NCBI GenBank assembly: GCA_009829735.1
Contig: CM020618.1
Span: 34,200,894 to 34,264,893, forward strand
Source of the DNA: Pyropia yezoensis
Taxonomy: Eukaryota > Rhodophyta > Bangiophyceae > Bangiales > Bangiaceae
Reading direction: 5' to 3'
DNA: 64,000 bases
A program made the position numbers and the translations under genes. Of the stretch, positions 10,597 through 22,221 are shown piece after piece. The stretch's first letter is position 1. Each line of letters starts with the position of its first letter. Below the pieces are notes generated by a model, which had not been told where the DNA came from, ran no database searches, and saw nothing but the letters and a program-made list of their open reading frames with translations.

Positions 10597-12760
10597 CCCA
10601 CCGACGGCCCCCACGGCCGGCGCCACATCCGTCCGCAGGCGACGGGGCGTGCACCAAGCGAACGGCTCGGTGCGGCCACCATCCCGATGGGCCGTCAGGC
10701 CGGCAATCGGCGTCGTGCCGGCCGCAGCTATACACACCAAACGCCCGGCAGTAGACGCGGGTCAACGGGTCCACGTCCCTGCAGCCAACGGCCCCCAACC
10801 CTGGCACCCCTGGCCAGTCACTTGCGGCTCTCGAGAGGACTTAGACGCCTGCCGCGGCCACCGTCACCGCCCCAGCGGTGGATCTGCGAGCGACGGCGTC
10901 GACGGCGGCGGAGACTACGGCGGGGGTGGTGGCGAGCGTGGCGGCCACCGCCGGCACGACGGACCGGACGGTCGCCGCAGCGGGAGCGCTGCCGCCGCCG
11001 CCAAAGCGCTGCCGCGGCCGCGTGCGGCGGCTGACCAGTCCGCGTCGTGGCCGGGTGCAGCAGCGGCAGCGGTGACGGCCGCCTCCACTGCGACCGCCGA
11101 AGACAACACCGCCGCCCGCATCGCCGCCCGCCGGCGGTCTTAAGCGGGGTTGACCGAGGCCGGTGCCCGCAGCACGCGGGGCAGCTCGAGTTTGTCGGGC
11201 CAGTCGGGGCTGCTAAAGCTCCCGTCCGACGTTGATGACGCCGCGTCGCTGCGCGACGCATCCGATCCAAATGCGGTCCGGGCCCTCTCCTGCACCCCCC
11301 TGGCCGCCGTTGGGCGGGTCCGGGATTTTCCCCCTCCGCGATTTTTTCATGCCCCCGCTGCAACGCTACGGTCCCACCCGAGGGGGGGCCGTGCAATGGC
11401 GTGGGACACTGAGCGGCGGGGACGCCGCGCACTTCGCAAGAGACGGGCGCGCGGGAGGAGGTGGGTGGAGGGAGCCACCGCGGCCAGCCGTGGGTGCCGT
11501 GCGGGGCGGCGGGGGGGAGCGGCGGCCGTGGACTGCTGGGTCCGAGGTGACATGGCGGACGTGGAAACGGTGGCAGCGGACGCACCGGCGTGTCGGGCGC
11601 GGCCTTGTGGTGGCCTCAGCAGATGGCAAGACTGGGCGGGGGTTAGGTACTGCGTGGAGAGGCAACGAGTGCCACGGGCGGCAAGGTGGAATACGGCGCG
11701 GGGGTGTGTCTGGCGGATTAGATCCCAGTGCCCATGTCGATGCAGGGGGAGGGGGGAGGGCGGGTGGGTACAGTTCGGGTGCCCGCTCAACCCCCCCCTC
11801 CTCTCCTCTAGCCCACCCTACCTCTGGCCCTGCCCGACTCAGCCTAGTCCCGGTGGGGGAGGCGGGGAAGAGGCAGGGTGCAGGGTGTGGCTTGGGGGGT
11901 GTAGCCGAAGGGCGCCGAAGTCCCGACAAGAAGAGGCTCGGCGGGGGGGGGGGCGGGGTGGGCAGCAGGCGGCGAGGGAGGAGCTATAGGAGGACCATCT
12001 GGAGGGGCCCGTCCGCCACGGGAGGGATGTCAGGCGTGAGTGGGCGGCCTTGTGTGTGGGGGCTGCGGGGGAGCCCGGAAAAGTATGTGAGAGGGCGAAG
12101 AGGGGCGGTGGGAGGCGACGGGTAGCAGAACAGACCTTCCACGTCCCCCCCTCTACGCCCTCCGTCAGGGCAGCTGCAGTCACCACTGCTGCTGCGGACC
12201 GGTTGTCGACGTCTGCCTCACCTCGCCTTCTCCGCTCCACCTCCAACCAGCGCACCCTCCCACCAATATTCGAATACCACACCGACTCCGGGTTGGCGGC
12301 GGCGGCCCAACAGGCCACGCCGTCTGTATCGTCGGCCGACGCAGTCGAAGGCACCTCTTCCGTCTTCTCCCCGTCGTCGGGCAAGGCGTTCTTGTAGTCG
12401 TCGCTGCCTTCGCTGGCGTGGTCCTCGTTGCCATCCCGGCGGCCAGAGGCAGGGGTGGGCGCCCCGAGGAGGGCGTCGTAGCCTGAAGGAGGGATGCCCG
12501 CCAAATGCAGCGTCGGCCATGACCATGGCAGCGCGAAAAGTGGAGGAAGGCGCGCCGTGTTCCAGTGCAATGATGGCGCGTTGCCTTTCTTCACTGTGGA
12601 CCAGGCTGGTCCAACGCCGTGAGCTTAACGGCCCTAAACACACTCGGAAATCCCGACTTGATCGCCCGCCCATCGGTCGGGTCGATCCCACTCGCAGATC
12701 TAGCTATGACACGCTGTCCCACCGCGGGAGCAGCGGGGTCGGTCTAAACATACCCCAGGG
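10597..12760. other. GC-rich intergenic sequence
   Basis: Very GC-rich with long overlapping open frames on both strands, mostly Arg/Ala/Gly/Pro. One minus frame (12594 down to about 12100) has more balanced composition, including an acidic Asp/Glu/Ser stretch, but has no ATG and no recognisable domain. It might be an exon or old transposon coding sequence and is left uncalled. Confidence 0.4.
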
Positions 12761-12762
12761 TA

Positions 12763-12785
12763 TCCCTCAACACTCTCCCTCGACA
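12763..12785 (-). mobile_element. Copia polypurine tract / 3' LTR start
   Basis: On the minus strand a purine run (GAGGGAGAG) is followed directly by TGTTGAGGGATACCC from 12772. This is the expected polypurine-tract to LTR junction just after the end of the copia pol remnant. The far end of the LTR could not be located. Confidence 0.5.
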
Positions 12786-12801
12786 GCGGAGCTCACGCTT
12801 G

Positions 12802-13746
12802 TTCATGCCTCCGCGTGTCCGACAGCGTTCACCCCCCATCCGTCTCGGAAGCGAGTGAACGCATCGCGCGGCAGCGCCTTGGTGAGTCCGTCGGCTAGTT
12901 TCTACGCCGTCGGCACGTACACCAAAACCACCTGCTGCTTTTCCAAGCAGTCACGAATGAGGTGGTAGCACACGTCCACGTGCTTGGTGCGGGGACTCAT
13001 CCCCTCATTGGTCGCCATGGCGAAACACGCCTGGTTGTCCTCGTGCAGGGTGACTGGTCCAGCGTACTTCCCCAGGTCGTCCAACAGACGACGCAACCAC
13101 CAACTTTATTTGACTCCCTCGGATGAAGCGACGTACTCCGCGGTTGCCGTGCATGTGGCTACGAGTCGCTGTAGACGGCTACACCAAGAGATGGCGACAC
13201 CGTGTAGGATGAAGGTGAATCCAGTGATCGACTTCCGCGTCATCTTGTCGTCGACAAAGTTGGAGTCCACCCAGCCCTCCATCTTCTTGTGCCTGTCATA
13301 GACAGTACGCATGTCGCGGGTGCCGGTTAGGTAGCGCGCGACCGCCTTTGCCTCGCGCCAGTCGCCCTCGGTAGGGCACGACATCCGCCGCGCCAGCTTC
13401 CCCACCCCCTACGCGATGTCGGGTCGCGTCTGGTTACTCAGGTACATGAGCGATCCCACCAGCTCCGCGAAATGGTTGCCCTTGGGAAGAGCCTTTACTG
13501 TCCCCAAGCACCGTCCCGGGGACCATTGGCGTGTGGTTGGGTTTGTAACCATCCATCTGGAACGTCTTGAGCAGGTCCGCGATGTGGCGGGGGTTGGCTA
13601 GTGCCATTTACCCCATCTCCTTGCCCTGCAACACCTGCATGCCTAAGAACCGCTTAACCTCCCCCAGGTCCCTCACCTCAATGTTCTTGGCGGTACGTCG
13701 CTTGACCTCCAGGACCGCATCGAGGTCGGGTCCGCAAGGAAGAATG
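12802..13746 (-). pseudogene. Ty1/copia pol remnant (RT end, RNase H)
   Basis: On the minus strand the translated pieces match copia polyprotein C-termini in order. D-L-G-E-V-K-R-F-L-G-M lies near 13650, and V-G-S-L-M-Y-L followed by T-R-P-D-I-A near 13440. W-V-D-S-N-F and T-A-E-Y-V-A-S of RNase H lie at 13150-13270, then E-D-N-Q-A near 13030, K-H-V-D-V near 12970 and A-D-G-L-T-K-A-L near 12880. Premature stops (for example near 13106 and 12902) and frameshifts show it is dead. The upstream half of RT is missing because a family-A LTR begins at 13747, right where the catalytic Y-V-D-D box should be; the 5' part is not found beyond that insertion. Confidence 0.85.
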
Positions 13747-14108
13747 TGTAGCACAATAGATATCCGTCGCACGTCCACTCTCAGTGAACACTCGCCAGGG
13801 GGGATTGCCACCAACGTCACCGGGAGGCCAAGGATGCTGTCCTTGGAGCGCAAGCCACGAGACCAAGATGGGAGCCCAAATGGGAGGGGTTTGTTGTTCT
13901 GCCATGGCCGGCGGTGGATTCGCCGCCGGCCCCCTCGTTATCAACCCTCGGAGATACCACTAACTACCCTCCGTCCCAAGATGCAAGTCCCTCTGGTCAT
14001 ATGTAACTCGCATATACTGTGACCAGTGTGGGCTCCCAAATTGAAAGTTGCGGGATAGACGTAGCCCCCCTAAATTAGGGTCGCAATACGGTCATCCATA
14101 TTGCTACA
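13747..14108 (-). mobile_element. Family-A LTR (copy A2, 3' LTR)
   Basis: A 362-bp LTR with TGTAGC...GCTACA ends, closely similar to the two 363-bp LTRs at 29414 and 39824. By comparison with the complete copy, the element reads on the minus strand, so this is the 3' LTR. A 9-bp-stem hairpin (GGCCGGCGG/CCGCCGGCC) lies in its middle. Its partner LTR and all gag-pol sequence are absent. Confidence 0.85.
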
Positions 14109-14692
14109 TATCCCCCCTGGAGATTCGGCCCGTCCTCGGGCCGATCCGCATTCGTTTTCCGAATGTAAGTGGTCACGCGACCGTTTACCAGTCAGGTGGG
14201 CTTTGCGCCCTCTCGCAACAGCCACCCCTTTTCGGGATGACATCAGGGGGGGGCCCCCCTCCGTATGGCGCCAAAGCGATCCGTTTTCCGGACCGTTGAA
14301 TTCCCGATACGGGTAGTGAGTCACGACCCCCTCCCCTTTGGGGACGGGTTGTAAGCGTATCCGCCACCAGTCATCTGGTGGTAGGGCAGCCCTGCTCGTG
14401 TGAACGAGTGGGCGTGTGGCTACCCGCTTTTCGCGGGGGCGGTTGCGGGTTGACCCGCCCTCAAGCCTCCCGTGTGGGGCGTGGCCCCGGCCCAGGTGCC
14501 TTGGTGGAGCGCGCTTGTAGCTCCGTGTGGCGCGGGTCGTCCCGCGCCCCCGTGTCGCCCCTCATAGGGGTTTCGGTGGTCATAAGCGCGGGTACCCACG
14601 CTTCCCCGGCTCATTTCGGTCGTCACACCGTGCCGGGTCTTAGCCGGCGACGGCATGTGGGTACGGGGGACCCCTGCCACCCCGGCTTCATC
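14109..14692 (+). promoter_or_regulatory. Hairpin-dense leader of antisense gene, A2
   Basis: Non-coding sequence between LTR and antisense gene, homologous to 29777-30367. Short GC-rich stem-loops occur every 30-50 nt, for example CCACCAG-TCAT-CTGGTGG, CGGCCCG-TCCT-CGGGCCG and GCGCGGG-TCGT-CCCGCGC. Several stems are kept while loops differ from the A1 copy. It presumably holds the antisense promoter and 5' UTR, but no TATA box was identified. Confidence 0.5.
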
Positions 14693-17181
14693 ATGTCCGA
14701 CCCCGAGGTACTCGGGGAGGAGGAAGACCTCTTCGTCCCGGAGGAGATGGAGGACGACGCGCCGGTCGGTCCGACCCCGGGTGCTTCCTGGCCAGTTCTT
14801 TCGACAACGACACGCCGGTGGCCGTCCGTTTGTCGACCGGAGGACTGTCGTCCGTCTGTAGCGGCACGACGGCGCCGTCGGTTGGCAGTCGACCGCGGGT
14901 GGCTGCTTCTACTCCTTCTCTTCCGGCTGCCCAGGTGGGGCCTGGTGCCGTTGCCGGCGCGGCCATGCTTCCTGATGGTACTTCCGGCGGCGGTGGAGGC
15001 GTTTCCCTGCCGGCTCCGGCGGGGCAAGGTGGTCCGAGTGTCCGTCCGCCACTCCCTCGAGACAGGGCGGGCGTTGAAGTGGGTGGTGGTGGCGGCGCCT
15101 CGCCCAGTGTGGCGGGTCAAGATGGTGCGGGTGCCCGCACGGCCGGCGCTCCGGCCCTGGGGACTGTACCCGTGACTTCTCCGTCCGAGGCGGGGGCAAC
15201 GCCGACGGGTGGTACCGGCGACGGTACCTTACCCGTGGTGCCGCGGGTGTCGAGCGGTCAAGACGCTCCTTATCCGATGGCGGTCGACACTGGGGGTTAT
15301 TCCGTGCGGGCGCCCACCCTTCTCCTTCCTACCCGACCCCGCGCTCCTGCGCCGGTGTCTCTACCCGTCGGTGTCCCGCCGACGCCGGCGCTTCTTCCTG
15401 GGCCTTCTCGGGTTGCCCCGCTTGGTGGCAGCGCCGGTTCATCCGGTGGCGGTGTCGCCTCGCTTGGTGGCGACGACGCCTCTGCGGTGGGACACCCCCT
15501 GATGTCGGTCTCCGAGATGGTGGCTCGGGTACATCGCCTGACCGTTCCAGAGTCGATGGACTCTGGCGGTCGGATGCGGGTGGACTTCCACCCGCCGGGC
15601 TACCTCGGAGGTATCTCCCGTCCGGTCCCGCTGGGCCCTTGTTGGGAGCGGGAGTTGGCTCGGCTGGTCGCCCAGCCGGTCGCCTTTCGCGTCGAGCATC
15701 ATTGGATTCTGAGTCAGCCGGATGACCGGCATGCTCAACTCTGGCGTACCCGGGTCGGGCGGCCTGAGGTTGCCCTCCATCCCGCCTTCGGGGCGTGCGA
15801 CTTGGTCGCTCCCGCGCTGCCGCGGGAGGTGGATTACCCCGCTGGTGCTTGTGGGGTGGCCGCATCGCGGACCCCCGTGGCGTTCGGGCGGCTTGTCCCT
15901 GGGACCAATCGGTATCCCGGTTTGGATTACTACCCGGGGGACCCCCCGTATCTGTGGCTGACGCCGGCCTTCCCGCCCATGGCTGGACTGAAGTCGGCGT
16001 CGAGCTGGCGTCGCAGCCATGGTGTCATGGCGGACCCATTTCGCACTGATATAACGTGCGCGTTGGAGACCGGTAACGGTCGTGCTCCAGTGTACACTCT
16101 GATGCGCCCGCCTGGGTGGCAAGAGGGGTGGGAGCCCACCCCGGCTTCCCAGTTTGACACCGGTCCCTGCCTTCGTTACTTCGGCAGTGTGTTGGCCGCT
16201 CGGCCTACGCATGTGCTGCAGGGTGTCTTCACCCTGGAGGTTACCCTCGGGCAGGTCTCTTCCTTGCTGCAGTCGGCTCGCCGACAGGGCAGGCTGTTCC
16301 ATCTTCCGACGGGCGTCCGTCGGCACCTTGGGGAGGTAGGCGTTACCGCCATTGCTGAAGGGATGGATCTCACCCGTGAGCTGGCGGCGCTGGTATCCGT
16401 TCACGATGCCGTGAACTGGTCGGCGGTGGCGACCTTGCCTCCGTTTCGGGACGCGCAGCCGGGAACGCTCCCGCTGCCTCGTCACTCGCTCCGTATCCGC
16501 CGAGTTATCTCGGGGGAAGATGGATACCAAGGGTGGGCGTCCACCGAGTCGGTTCCCGACCTGGGTATTCCCGTGGTCCTTCCTGATCCTCTCCAGGAGA
16601 TGACCCCCTGGTTCTGTAACCCGACCCCTGTGGGTCGCCGTCGCCGTGAGTGGGATTCCACCGGTGGGGGCCGTGAGACGTATCGCCGTCGTGCCGAGTT
16701 CCGCCGGGTTACCGGTGGCCGTTATGCCCAGGAGTCTGGTGCTTCGTCGCGGCCGTACCGTGCTCCGTACCCGGCACCGCCGGCGCCGCCGGTGGCTGTG
16801 TCCTCACCTCCGGCTCCGACTCCAGTCCCTCCGGTTGCGCCGGTGGCTTCGACGGGTCCCGTCATGCCCGACGGGGGTCCCCGTTTGTGGTATGGGGGAG
16901 TATCCGCCCTTATCTCTCGTGAGTTTTCGGGGGCGCCCCCGGTTAGCTGGGGGGATATACCCCCTGGTGGTGCGGTGGTAGGTACTGCGCGTTGCCTCGA
17001 CTGGGTGCTCACCCGCCTCCAGATGGCTCTGGAGTCTGTAGAGGCTGGTCACAGCACTCTTCTGGAGCTCTGCACTGAGGTAACTCAGGCGATTGACCGG
17101 CGTGAGGTAGCCGACCGCTGGAGCTCGGATGTGTACGCGGCGACGCGTGACTGGCCCCCTTCTACTGACGCCTTTTGTTGA
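14693..17181 (+). pseudogene. Family-A antisense ORF (aORF), copy A2, frameshifted
   Basis: Homologue of the intact 789-aa aORF at 30368-32737. The ATG at 14693 opens an acidic N-terminus, but a one-base shift between about 14760 and 14782 moves the rest into another frame. From 14782 (in-frame Met at 14818) the frame is open to 17181. The N-terminal third is Pro/Ala/Gly-rich. The conserved core follows: H-H-W-I-L-S-Q-P-D-D-R-H, then Y-F-G-S-V-L near 16177, then H-L-P-T-G-V-R-R near 16302. The Pro-rich C-terminus is followed by a short conserved tail. There is no signal peptide or membrane segment. Function unknown. The gag-pol half of this element is missing; homology ends just after the stop codon. 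Confidence 0.7.
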
Positions 17182-18680
17182 ATCAACGCGAGAGCGACAA
17201 AAACGAATACAACACCTGTCAGCCGAACAGCACATTCATATCCGCTGTACTTGCGGTTTCTGGGTAGCAGTCATGGCAATGGGCATGCAGTCTTCTGTCG
17301 CGCGCTCAGAAACGCACCAATGGTTCAGTGCTCCAGGATGCTGGATCTAACGAAATCACAGGGCATTCATTTCGGCATCGATCGATCTGCCGATGCAAAT
17401 GTGGTTGGATTTTTGTGATTCAACAGGAATCTGTAATCGAGCCGCCTGCTGACACAAAAGGCAGACCGGGTACGTGTCGTACGAAAATTCATTGCTTAAG
17501 CTTCGAAACATGTTTCCAGCGCGCGGGGCTTGTACATATTGACGAGGCTAAAACTTCTTGTTGGTGAAGCAAGATTGTGTCCTCCTTAAATTTTGGAGGA
17601 CTCCCTATTCATTGCGCTCTTAAAATAGTATTGCTGACTGCAGAATTCTGTCCTGAAGAACCGAGACTGCCTCTGTCAGACGGCTTTCACCTAAGCAGAT
17701 ACTCCGCTGGGACCGACTTACAGACCGATGTTAGCCCTCAGCGTGGAATCGCCTCTTCTTTTCTTCACATGTCCAGCAAAACAAATGCTTTTGAGGAGAT
17801 CTCCCCGCGAAGTGCTCCTGACAGTGAAAACGTCCTCAAGCTTCCGACAAGAATGAGTTGGAATCAGTTGTGATCTTCTCTCGCCCGGGTTTCGACAATA
17901 TGGTTGAGTTGTCAAGCAGCTGATATTGCTGTTTAGCCAATGAGCTGGCCGTACTTTTCAGAACCATTTTTTACGGCTCGCTCTGGATTCACCTGCGGAG
18001 GATTCCGAAAGCAGCAATACCACGTTGATATCCCAACTGGATCGGGGATTACTGGCATATCTATGTGGATGGTATCATAGGCACTGTTAATATGAAAACA
18101 AAAGTTAGTTTTTCAGCAATAGAGTCTTCTATCAATACACATGCGTACCAACACATTCGCCGCAAAATATACATGCGTGTCGTTTCTTTCATGACGCGCA
18201 TCAAGTGATCTCGCGGTGGAATTATTGACCAATGAGAGGCCAAGACGAGTGCCCCTGTTCCGAACCATTCCTGGATCTGATGGCTATCCACGTTGGTGAC
18301 GGGATCATGTCCTTGTAGCGTTCGTCCACTGGACCTGCGGGCCTGCCCCTCGGAGCGTGTCTTCGAGAGAGGCCATCAGAAGATTCTCCCGTGAGGTCCA
18401 GCACCCATCAGAAGCGCCCCTGCGAGCCACCAGGCCTCTTCGCTGACAAAAAAGTCACCTTTCCAAGTTAACCCAGGAATCGCATTAGTTCATCAAAAGA
18501 TTTGGTCCCCGTGCTGAGCCCGGCCAGCCGAATTCGAGCGCTCCCCCCGTCCAAGCCTAGATTAGGACATGCCCGGGTGGCGTAATGCTCAAGGGGCAGT
18601 AATTTATTAAATATGCTCTCTAGGCTTTTTTCCTAATCACAAGGGCGCAAAAGGACAATCACTAGGCTGGATGGCCCACT
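17182..18680. other. Lower-GC intergenic sequence
   Basis: Composition drops abruptly to near-balanced AT/GC directly after the antisense gene, marking the breakpoint of truncated element A2. Only short open frames without motifs are present. No RNA gene or transposon end was recognised. Confidence 0.45.
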
Positions 18681-19480
18681 CATGTGCATCGAGACTGCGA
18701 CGCAGCCTGCAGAGCATATCCAAGTTTTGCCTGGGCCGTGGATTGCGAGGCATCGGGGGGGGGGGAGGCTCTCCAGGTCAGTTTCGGCATGTATACTTCA
18801 TGGCGGACGTGCGACATGAAAGTAGATACGCACCCTGACCCCGAACCGCAACCCTCACCTGAAAGGCGTATTAAGCGCGCCGAAGGCAATGAAGTCGATT
18901 GCGCCCCAGACGCGCACATCTCCTGCTTGCACCGTCGCAGTAGGCGACGCGCGGCATCGGCTGACGGTCCTGCCGCGGGTGAGTGGAAGGAGGCCCCCTC
19001 CTCCCATGCTGTTGGTGGCGTACGGGCAGCCATCCTGGGGGGGGGTGCCGGCGCTGGCGGGGCCCACACCCCGGGGCTCACCCCACCAGCAGTGCACTTT
19101 GAGGATTGGAGCGTGGGATGGCGCCCCCGTTGGTTTGTCTCGTAACGGGCTGGCTGACGAGTGGGAGGGGTAGCGTTCCCCCCCCACCAGCCCTTTGAGG
19201 CTGGAGGTCTGAAGCCAGGGGAAGGGAGCACCGGCCGTCGTCGCGACGACGGGTAAGGTGGTAGTGTCGTCGGTCCTGCCGCAGCAACTGCTACGCGTCG
19301 ATGTGCTCCCTGCCCTCCTCCTCGCCCGCCCCCCACCACTTGCCTAGCGCCACTTCCCCGCCCTCCGCCCTGCGACCGGCAAAGGTCGTGGGTACAGCGG
19401 CAGTGGCAACGGCCGCTGCCGCGGCCGTTGCGGCCACCACCCCCCTCTTTCCCGTGCAAGGCACCCCCCCCCCCCTACGG
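18681..19480. other. Intergenic, no gene supported
   Basis: GC-rich sequence with overlapping open frames on both strands (minus frame 19459-18680 is longest) that lack recognisable domains and are mostly low complexity. Confidence 0.4.
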
Positions 19481-19488
19481 GAAAATTT

Positions 19489-19690
19489 GGGCGGGATATC
19501 TCGGCAGTGGCTGGTTATCCTGGCCCTGGATCGGCTGGACTTTGACAGGCTGACATTGCTCCTCAGCGATCGAGATGCCTAGATATCCCGCCCGATATGC
19601 CATAATAACCAGCACAGTCCCCCTGGATAACCTGGCTCTAGGTGTCTAAATATCAAGCCACTGTTGCCGGGGAAAGTCAGGTTATGCGGA
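19489..19690. repeat. Complex palindrome cluster
   Basis: An 18-bp near-perfect inverted pair (19489-19506 and 19576-19593, core GGGCGGGATATCT) is overlapped by a second looser inverted pair (CGGCAGTGGCT...GGTTATCC at 19502-19520 and GGATAACC...AGCCACTG at 19624-19663). Probably a small foldback element. Confidence 0.5.
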
Positions 19691-19849
19691 AACGTTGTTT
19701 GTTCTCACGGCCGACGCTTCTTTATCAACACTTGGTATGTTTTTATAATTTCCCCGCGAGGCGACGAAAAAATTCGTCCTCCGATCGGGGAAGCCCAGGA
19801 ACGGGAACCTCACCGCTCGTGGGAACGGGCCCAGGCGATGGCCCAGCAG

Positions 19850-21050
19850 CTACTTGTGACGACCCCGGTCCATCCGCCTGCGCAGGCGCCGTCGGAGCAA
19901 CAGAAGAGGGCGGCGCCGAGGCGACCACCGCAGGCGCAGCCCAGCCAGCCGCACTGACACCCTCCGCGTCCCCCGGCGCAGCCGCCGAGCGCGCAGCGGC
20001 GGAGGGGGGCTTCGCTGCGACGGACTCAGGCGGGGCCCAAGCGCCCCAGTACGCAGACGTGTCGTTCGCAAGTAAAACTGCCGATGCCGCTGCAGGCAGA
20101 AGATGCCACGCGCCACTCCCAGGCGCGGCCACCGACCGCACGGTGAAGTCGACCCGAGGGGGGATGGGTGCGCCAGGTGTGGCAGGCCAGTCAGCCCAGG
20201 TGGCGTACGCGCCGTACTCCGGCACGGCCGCCGATGAGACTGCAGGCGTGGGGAAGGTGATGGCGGCCGCTGTCGGCGCCGGCCAAGCAGCCCTGGTGCG
20301 ACCGGTCCGTTCCCCAGGCGCGGTGGCCGACCAGCCGACGGGCGCGAGAGGGGGTGAGCGAGGGGCGGCGGCCGCCGACGAGGGTTCCTGGGCGGTCTGA
20401 TTGCCACCCCCTGGCGCGACCGCCAACTAAGGAGCGGAGTCTTGAGGCAGGTGAGGGACGGCAGCGGGCGCCGGCCCAGAACCCCCCAGGACGTCGGCAC
20501 CGCCGCTGCGCGCGACCTACGACCAGAGAGAGGGCCATAGGCCGCGGAATGGGGCGCCGGCCAGCGCGGGCCAAGCAGCCCGGGCAAGGTTGGCACCACC
20601 CACCCGTGCGACCGCCAACAGATCAGCGGGGGCAATCGGAGGGTTGCGAGCGCTAGCGGCAGCAGGCCACGCAGCTCGAAAGCGCCGGCAGTGCCCCCCG
20701 ACAAAGATGCCGGCCGGACAGTGATGGCGAGGGGGAAATGGGGGGCGCCAGCGGGCGCCGGAAAACCATCTCGCTGGACACGGGCGACAGCCCCCGGCAT
20801 GTCCCCTGACCTTTCTGCTGGGGCGAGGGGAGGATGGGGGGCACCAGCGGGCACCGGCCGCGCAGCTCGCAGGGCGTCGACACTTCCCCCGTGTCCAGGC
20901 GGGAGCGGGAAGGTGGTCGGGAAGGGGAGGCAAGGGGCCCGCAGCCAGCAAAACAGCTCTTCCATCGCCGGCGACTCTCCCCGACGTGTCCGCCGATCGG
21001 ACCAGCAGAGGGGGGTGAAGGGGGGGGGCAGCGCTGGCTGGCACCTGCGA
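19850..21050. repeat. Degenerate ~96-bp tandem repeat array
   Basis: Related segments recur at about 20129, 20226, 20325, 20418, 20511, 20608, 20695 and 20804, spacing 87-109 bp with a mode near 96. Each holds a G-C-G-A-C-C-like start and a GGCGCCGG-like middle. 96 bp is 32 codons. In one minus frame three successive 32-residue units begin S-L-V-V-G-R-A, S-L-V-G-G-R-A and R-L-V-G-H-R-A. Whether this is coding cannot be settled; frames shift along the array. Confidence 0.6.
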
Positions 21051-21056
21051 AGGAGC

Positions 21057-21506
21057 TCAGGTTGTGTCGGCCCCACACCCAGGCCCGCCCCCAGCCCGGA
21101 GAGCTTGGCCGAGGGGGGAGGGGGGGGGACCAGCAGTCATGGGTTGTGTGTGAAAAGCAAGAGAGGGGGCGCTCGGCGCAGGCTGCGGGGCAGACGCCGA
21201 CGGGGCGGCGGGTTGCGTCCTGGCGATGCCGTTAGACAAGTCGCAAGATTGCCCCATAAGTAAGCGAGCCAGTAGAGAGCAGGGACCCCTTCTCGCAATG
21301 CAAACTGTTAAATGGGCGTCGGCGGCCTCCACAGTGCGAATAGCCGTTTCCATCTGCCTGTCAGAGTTGTTACAAAACGACTTTCCTGGCAAATGCACCC
21401 TGGCCGCCGGCACCACCTTCGACAGGTGATCTTGGTTATTCTCAGTGATTCCCAAAACGAAGTCGTACACATTGTTCTTCGCGATGGCCTTCTTGAGTGC
21501 GGCCAC
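21057..21506 (-). CDS. Hypothetical protein fragment
   Basis: A minus-strand frame whose first about 95 codons have balanced, protein-like composition (helix-forming stretches with A-L-K-K-A-I, then N-N-V-Y-D-F-V-L-G-I-T, then H-L-S-K-V-V-P-A-A-R-V), followed by a Pro/Ala/Ser-rich tail. There is no ATG at the start and the frame is open further upstream, so it is likely part of a longer or spliced product or an old transposon gag. No family recognised. Confidence 0.3.
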   Translation of the reverse strand: MAALKKAIAKNNVYDFVLGITENNQDHLSKVVPAARVHLPGKSFCNNSDRQMETAIRTVEAADAHLTVCIARRGPCSLLARLLMGQSCDLSNGIARTQPAAPSASAPQPAPSAPSLAFHTQPMTAGPPPSPLGQALRAGGGPGCGADTT

Positions 21507-22221
21507 CGTCCGGTGGTGCGTGCTGGCTTCCGATCTGTAGAAGCCTCTGCGCCCTCAGGGCGCCTGCGCGACCGGCGTGCGAGCCCCCGACCCCGTCTAG
21601 TCCCAGACGGTCGAGGCAGCCGCACCCAGACCGAGAGTGACGGCGCGAGAGCAGCAGGGACGATTGCAGGGACGCCAGCAGCAGGGGCAAAGGCGGCGGC
21701 GCCCGCCGCAGGGGGGATGGCGAGGGCATCTACAGCAGGGGAAGAGTCAGCGACGCCTCTTGCAGCACGTGGGGGAGCGGCGACGCCCACAGCAGGGGGG
21801 GGGACGGCGACGGCTGCGGCAAGGGGGGCGACGCCCGCTGGAGGAGGGGCCGTCTCCACATGTCCATGGGGGGCTGCTCGAACAGGATCTTGACGGGGGA
21901 TAATCCCCGCCGGAGAAGTGGTTAGGGCTGCCCCTGAAGAAGGAGAAGGGAGGACGACCCGTGCATCAGTCACCGAGGGAGTGGCTCGAGGAGGGCGGAG
22001 GAGGGTAGCGATCCCCGCAAAAGCGGGTGGCGGAAAAGGGGGAGCACGAAAGGATGAAGGGGCGGCAACTGGAGGAGGAGGAGTCGCGGCGAGGAGTGGG
22101 GGTTGCCGCGCCCCAGAAGGAGAATGAGGAGCTGCGGCGCCTGCCCGATTGATCTCCAGATCTGCTGCCGCAGCAGCTGCGGCCACCAGTCCATTGACTG
22201 AGAAAAATAAATTGAGGTGCC
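21507..22221. other. Ala/Pro-rich open region beside B1
   Basis: GC-rich sequence with a long minus frame (22186-21308) rich in Ala and Pro; it could belong to the same unknown gene as 21057-21506 or be a composition artefact. It ends at the 5' LTR of element B1. Confidence 0.35.
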
